Positions 60,376 to 64,000 of a DNA stretch of 64,000 nt are shown here, in pieces. This DNA comes from Bacteroidales bacterium (GTDB lineage Bacteria > Bacteroidota > Bacteroidia > Bacteroidales > P3), in assembly GCA_017451385.1 (NCBI GenBank), contig JAFSPS010000002.1, positions 80,175-144,174 on the forward strand. The letters run 5' to 3'. The translations under genes and the position numbers were made by a program. The notes beneath the pieces were generated by a model, which was not told the DNA's origin, ran no database searches, and saw nothing but the letters and a program-made list of their open reading frames with translations. Position 1 is the stretch's first letter. Every line of letters begins with the position of its first letter.

Positions 60376-60544
60376 TGACAATAAAATATTCAAATTATGA
60401 AAAAATAACCAATATATTGATGGCGAGTATTGCGGTATTTAAGACCGGAAACACTTGTCAGTGTCATTGCAAAGTGTGGGGGCGCAGCCATACGTTGGTG
60501 ACCAGCAGAAAAAAAACGGAATAATCACTAAAAAACTATAAGCT

Positions 60545-62194
60545 ATGAAAAAGACAAATAACAGAAAGCCCCAGATGTCGCTCTTGGATGCTGTGGAAAC
60601 AGTAGCTATTAAGGCTAACGATAGCCAGTTAAGTAAGGAATTTATGGCCAGTGTGAAGAAAGAGGTGAAGTTTTTGGCCAAAAGCTTCGATATAACGGAT
60701 TTGCAGGCGTGCCTGTTCTGTGTGTGCGTGGAGGTGGGCCCTTCGGATGTGGACTATATGGACCTTGCCCGTTATCTGGATACAAGTAAGATAGCGGCGA
60801 TGAAGTATGTGGCGGATATGGAGGCTCTTGTCCGTCGTCGCTTGTTGGGTAGGGACCACAATACGAATGATGATAGTTTCTGCGTCAGACCTACGGTGCT
60901 TCGCATGCTCATGCACAACGAGGTCTATGAGTTGCCGGACCTTGAGGGTTTGGATGTGGTACATTTCTTTGACGAGGTCAACGTGCTGTTCGAAAATCTC
61001 TGTGAGGAGAATATAACTATTGGCGAGTTGAAAACGGAGTTGGCAGACTTGATGATGAAGAATTCGCAGCTTGACTTTGTGCGCCAGTTGAAGGCGTACG
61101 GATTGGGTGAGAACGACGAGCTTTTCGTTGTCTATTTCTGTGCTGCCATAGTGTGTGATGATACCTTTCAGCTGCGCGTAAGACTGCTGAAAAGGCTTGT
61201 GGAGAACAAATCGGAATGGAGTTATATCATTGCGTCGTTGCGCAACAATAATCATTCTTTGCTGACGAGTGGCATATTGGAGTTTGCCTGTGAGGATGGC
61301 ATGGAGAACAACGAGTTGTTGCAGCTGTCGAATGATGCTCGCAGAGCGTTGCTGTCGGGGATTCTTCCCGTAGAGCCAACGAGGATTGCATCGGATATTA
61401 TTGAATGCAAGAAGGTGACGGAGAAGCACTTGTTCTATTCTGACGAATTGCAGCGCAAGATAGACGATTTATGTTCTGTTTTGTCGCCAGAAAGGTATAG
61501 ACAGGTGTGTCAGCGCATGAAGGACAAGGGATTCCATAGCGGTGTGACGTGCATCTTGTACGGTGGTCCCGGTACGGGCAAGACGGAGACGGTCTATCAG
61601 TTGGCGCACCGCACGGGGCGCGATATCATGCTTGTGGATATTCCGAGCATCAGGAGCAAGTGGGTGGGGGAGACGGAGAAGAATATAAAAGATATCTTCG
61701 TGCGCTACCGCAGCTATGCCAAAGATGCCAAAGAGATGCCCATCCTGCTGTTCAACGAGGCCGATGCCATCTTCGGTAATCGTCTCACCGACGTGAGCAA
61801 GGCGGTAGATAAGATGGAGAATGCGATGCAGAATATCATCCTGCAAGAGATGGAGGCTTTTGACGGCATACTGATTGCTACCACCAACTTGCAGCAAAAC
61901 CTTGACGCGGCATTTGAGCGTCGTTTCCTCTTCAAAATAAAGTTTGAGAAGCCTGTCCCTGCGGCACGTATGTCAATATGGCACGAGATGATTCCCGAAC
62001 TGAACGACGAGGTGGTGCGCATCCTCGCATCGAAATATGATTTCAGCGGCGGCCAGATAGAGAACGTGGCGCGGCACTACAATATTGACAGCATCCTGCA
62101 TGGTGCGCCTAACGATGTGCTTGCCACACTCACGGCACACTGCAATGACGAGCGTCTTGACAACGGCATGAGGCACAAAAAGGTTGGTTTTTAG
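60545..62194 (+). CDS. AAA+ ATPase with variant Walker B
   Basis: 549 residues. The N-terminal 300 residues are helical (FDITDLQACLFCVCVEVGPS, DLARYLDTSKIAAMKYVADM) with a winged-helix flavour. A classic AAA+ module follows: Walker A CILYGGPGTGKTETVY (340-347), pore-region SKWVGETEKNIKDIF, ILLFNEADAIFGNR in place of the usual DE (Asn404-Glu405), then IATTNLQQNLDAAFERRFLF with the sensor and Arg finger. Related ATPases are found in Bacteroidota as single genes. Substrate unknown. It stands alone behind a long structured leader. Confidence 0.88.
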   Translation: MKKTNNRKPQMSLLDAVETVAIKANDSQLSKEFMASVKKEVKFLAKSFDITDLQACLFCVCVEVGPSDVDYMDLARYLDTSKIAAMKYVADMEALVRRRLLGRDHNTNDDSFCVRPTVLRMLMHNEVYELPDLEGLDVVHFFDEVNVLFENLCEENITIGELKTELADLMMKNSQLDFVRQLKAYGLGENDELFVVYFCAAIVCDDTFQLRVRLLKRLVENKSEWSYIIASLRNNNHSLLTSGILEFACEDGMENNELLQLSNDARRALLSGILPVEPTRIASDIIECKKVTEKHLFYSDELQRKIDDLCSVLSPERYRQVCQRMKDKGFHSGVTCILYGGPGTGKTETVYQLAHRTGRDIMLVDIPSIRSKWVGETEKNIKDIFVRYRSYAKDAKEMPILLFNEADAIFGNRLTDVSKAVDKMENAMQNIILQEMEAFDGILIATTNLQQNLDAAFERRFLFKIKFEKPVPAARMSIWHEMIPELNDEVVRILASKYDFSGGQIENVARHYNIDSILHGAPNDVLATLTAHCNDERLDNGMRHKKVGF

Positions 62195-62325
62195 TGTTTT
62201 TTAGTGTTTTGTTGTTCGATATTCGTGACGTTGTCGGCAGGGCGATCTTCGGGTCGCCCTATTTTTTTGAGATGCAGTCTTGTTGTTGTCGTTGTTGCAA
62301 TTCTTCGTAGCTCATTTTTTTTTAT

Positions 62326-62333
62326 TACCTTTG
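62326..62333 (+). promoter_or_regulatory. -7 element TACCTTTG
   Basis: Perfect match; start near 62340, leader about 15 bases before the DUF2520 gene. Confidence 0.65.
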
Positions 62334-62354
62334 CCGTCGTTTTAAGACAGAGCA

Positions 62355-63128
62355 ATGAACAAAATGGATATTCGCCCTTGTATCTCTTTCATCGGTGCTG
62401 GCAATGTGGCATGGCATCTGGCGTCACGTTATCACGAGGCGGGATGTAGAGTGATGCAGGTGTGGTCACGCCAAAGGGCGCATGCAGGTGAACTGGCGGA
62501 ACGTGTGGGGGCAGAGGCTGTAGTATCGCTGAAGGAGCTTGTTACTGCCGATGTGATAGTCGTTGCCGTAAGAGATGACGCTATCGGCGAAGTGGTAAGA
62601 CAGATAGATTTTGGTGATGCGCTCGTGGTGCATACCGCAGGGAGTGTGGATGCCGACGTGCTAAGCGGCGTTAGCAGCCGCTACGGCGTGCTGTGGCCAG
62701 TGCAGTCGTTGGTGCGAGGGCAAAGGTGTGGCGACATCCCGTTTGTCGTGGAGGGTGTGGATGAGCCTACGGCTGCCGCTATTGAGCAGATGGCACGCAT
62801 AATCTCCTCGCATGTCTATCGTCTTGACGGTCGGCAGCGGCGACGGGCGCACTTCGCTGCCACGCTGGTATCCAATTTCGGCAATGCCATCAATGCTCTT
62901 GCCGAGGAATATATGGTGCGTGGAGGGGCGGATTTCGCCTTGTTGCGGCCGCTGATAGAAACCACTGCTGGCAAGGTTGCTGGCGGTGGGCTGTGGGACA
63001 AGCAGACAGGGGCGGCAGCACGCCACGATGAGCATACCATGGCGGCACACCGTGAGCTGCTCGCCGGCGACGACGAGCTGCTGCAGCTCTACGACCTGAT
63101 GACGAAAATAATTGAGAAACGATGCTGA
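62355..63128 (+). CDS. DUF2520/Rossmann-like oxidoreductase
   Basis: 257 residues (ATG 62364 is also possible). CISFIGAGNVAWHLASRYHE is a dinucleotide-binding start, ADVIVVAVRDDAIGEVV and VVHTAGSVDADVLSG follow. The C-terminal DUF2520 helical domain contains HFAATLVSNFGNAINALAEE and LRPLIETTAGKVAGGGLW. The layout resembles F420-/NADP-dependent oxidoreductases or pyrroline carboxylate reductase. Substrate not known. Overlaps tatD by seven bases; conserved pair-type arrangement. Confidence 0.88.
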   Translation: MNKMDIRPCISFIGAGNVAWHLASRYHEAGCRVMQVWSRQRAHAGELAERVGAEAVVSLKELVTADVIVVAVRDDAIGEVVRQIDFGDALVVHTAGSVDADVLSGVSSRYGVLWPVQSLVRGQRCGDIPFVVEGVDEPTAAAIEQMARIISSHVYRLDGRQRRRAHFAATLVSNFGNAINALAEEYMVRGGADFALLRPLIETTAGKVAGGGLWDKQTGAAARHDEHTMAAHRELLAGDDELLQLYDLMTKIIEKRC

Positions 63129-63892
63129 TAGACACACACACTCATATTTACTGCGAAGAGTTTGACGACGACCGCGATGCCGTTGTGCAGCGTGCCGTAG
63201 ATGCTGGTGTTGCCCTCATGCTCCTGCCCGCCATAGACAGCCAGACCACCGAGCGGCAGCAGCAGCTGGTAGATAGTTATCCGGCGTTGTTCCGCCAGAT
63301 GTCTGGCCTACATCCTACGTCGGTCAATGACGATTACGAGCGCGAGCTGCGGCTGGTGGAACGGCAGATGGACGAGGCTGCTGACAGATATATTGCCGTG
63401 GGAGAGATAGGTCTCGACCTCTATTGGGACACCACCTACTACGACCAACAACGTGATGCATTGATGCGCCAGATGCGATTGGCAGAGCGATGTGGCAAGC
63501 CCGTATCGCTTCACATTCGCAATGCCTATGCCGAGTTCTTCGAGGTAGCGAAGGAGCTCAATCGAGCGACCTTTCGAGGCGTGATGCACTGCTTCAGCGG
63601 CATCCTCGATGATGCGCTGCGTGCTGTGGAGATGGGTTTATATATTGGCATAGGCGGAGTGCTGACCTATAAGAAATCAGCCCTGCCGGATATAGTGCGC
63701 CGCGTGCCGCTCAACCGCATAGTCCTTGAGACCGATGCTCCTTACCTCGCCCCCGTCCCCATGCGTGGCCGTCGCAACGAAAGCAGCTACATAGCGTATG
63801 TGGCACAACATCTTGCGCAGATACTTGAAGAGCCTGTGGACGTCATAGCCGAGGCAACCACCGAGAACGCTAAGACGCTGTTCGCATTATAG
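63122..63892 (+). CDS. tatD: TatD family metal-dependent hydrolase
   Basis: 256 residues. LIDTHTHIYCEEFDDDRDAV provides the first His-x-His, VGEIGLDLYWDTTYYDQQRD the bridging Glu, PVSLHIRNAYAEFFEVAKEL and GVMHCFSGILDDALRAVEMG the other His ligands, and ILETDAPYLAPVPMRGRRNE the final Asp. TatD enzymes are 3'-5' DNases (and D-aminoacyl-tRNA/tRNA-type hydrolases in some members). Translationally coupled to the DUF2520 gene. Confidence 0.94.
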   Translation: MLIDTHTHIYCEEFDDDRDAVVQRAVDAGVALMLLPAIDSQTTERQQQLVDSYPALFRQMSGLHPTSVNDDYERELRLVERQMDEAADRYIAVGEIGLDLYWDTTYYDQQRDALMRQMRLAERCGKPVSLHIRNAYAEFFEVAKELNRATFRGVMHCFSGILDDALRAVEMGLYIGIGGVLTYKKSALPDIVRRVPLNRIVLETDAPYLAPVPMRGRRNESSYIAYVAQHLAQILEEPVDVIAEATTENAKTLFAL

Positions 63893-63913
63893 CGTTAGGA
63901 AGGAGAGAGGGCG

Positions 63914-63936
63914 GTAGTGTCCCAAAAAGTGTGTAA
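63914..63936. mobile_element. possible insertion-sequence terminus at window edge
   Basis: GTAGTGTCCCAAAAAGTGTG followed by TAAAG resembles the terminal inverted repeat of IS256-type elements. No transposase is inside the window, and the remaining bases to 64000 have no gene. Only a suggestion. Confidence 0.3.
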
Positions 63937-64000
63937 AGAGATATTGCAAAGATAGTAATTTTTGGGGAATATCAGTGCTGTTTTGCAGGCTGGCGTAGCC

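Overview
The window comes from a member of the Bacteroidota, most likely order Bacteroidales (Prevotella- or Muribaculaceae-like). The basis is the many TAnnTTTG -7 promoter elements, often paired with an upstream TTTG; proteins ending in type IX secretion (T9SS) sorting domains; Bacteroidota-specific families (DUF4954, DUF2795, PorV-like, an HHH plus beta-barrel protein); and Shine-Dalgarno-poor starts. The species cannot be named from sequence alone.

Layout. 1-5 kb: the 5' part of a T9SS-secreted adhesin-like protein, a GH106-like lipoprotein and an ECF sigma factor. 5-9 kb: a C69 dipeptidase, then decayed genes and two small envelope proteins. 9-13 kb: housekeeping (Na+ symporter, smpB, dus, cdd). 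13-22.6 kb: envelope and glycan genes, namely a secreted protein, GtrA, an M14 carboxypeptidase with a T9SS tail, a GT2 enzyme, and a compact wbpB-wbpA-wbpD-wbpE cassette predicted to make UDP-2,3-diacetamido-2,3-dideoxyglucuronic acid. 22.6-32.5 kb: lipoprotein, DUF4954, rhodanese, hpf, an IS200-type transposase among palindromes, xerC, manC, lipoprotein, ruvA.

32.6-39.5 kb is the most interesting region. An AT-richer seven-gene operon of signal-peptide proteins carries a caspase-like peptidase, a WG-repeat protein and two paralogous beta-barrels. A structured leader with an intrinsic terminator precedes it. The block is bracketed by a perfect 64-bp direct repeat derived from the 3' end of the neighbouring esterase-GNAT gene, so it looks like a horizontally acquired cassette inserted at the end of that gene.

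39.5-64 kb: esterase-GNAT fusion, cysK with a double palindrome upstream, an orphan LuxR-type regulator, an AAA_14/DUF4143 ATPase, small membrane proteins, a GT90 and TerC pair with an apparent yybP-ykoY (Mn2+) riboswitch, outer-membrane proteins, a phosphohexomutase, tRNA-Glu and rpsT, a CTP-family protease, a TlpA-like protein, the mrp-nfu-pduO group, a DUF2795 protein, an AAA+ ATPase behind a long structured leader, a DUF2520 protein and tatD.

Intergenic regions hold an unusual load of short tandem repeats and small palindromes. The repeats belong to a few recurring families, listed individually. All identifications were made by eye; no database search was run.
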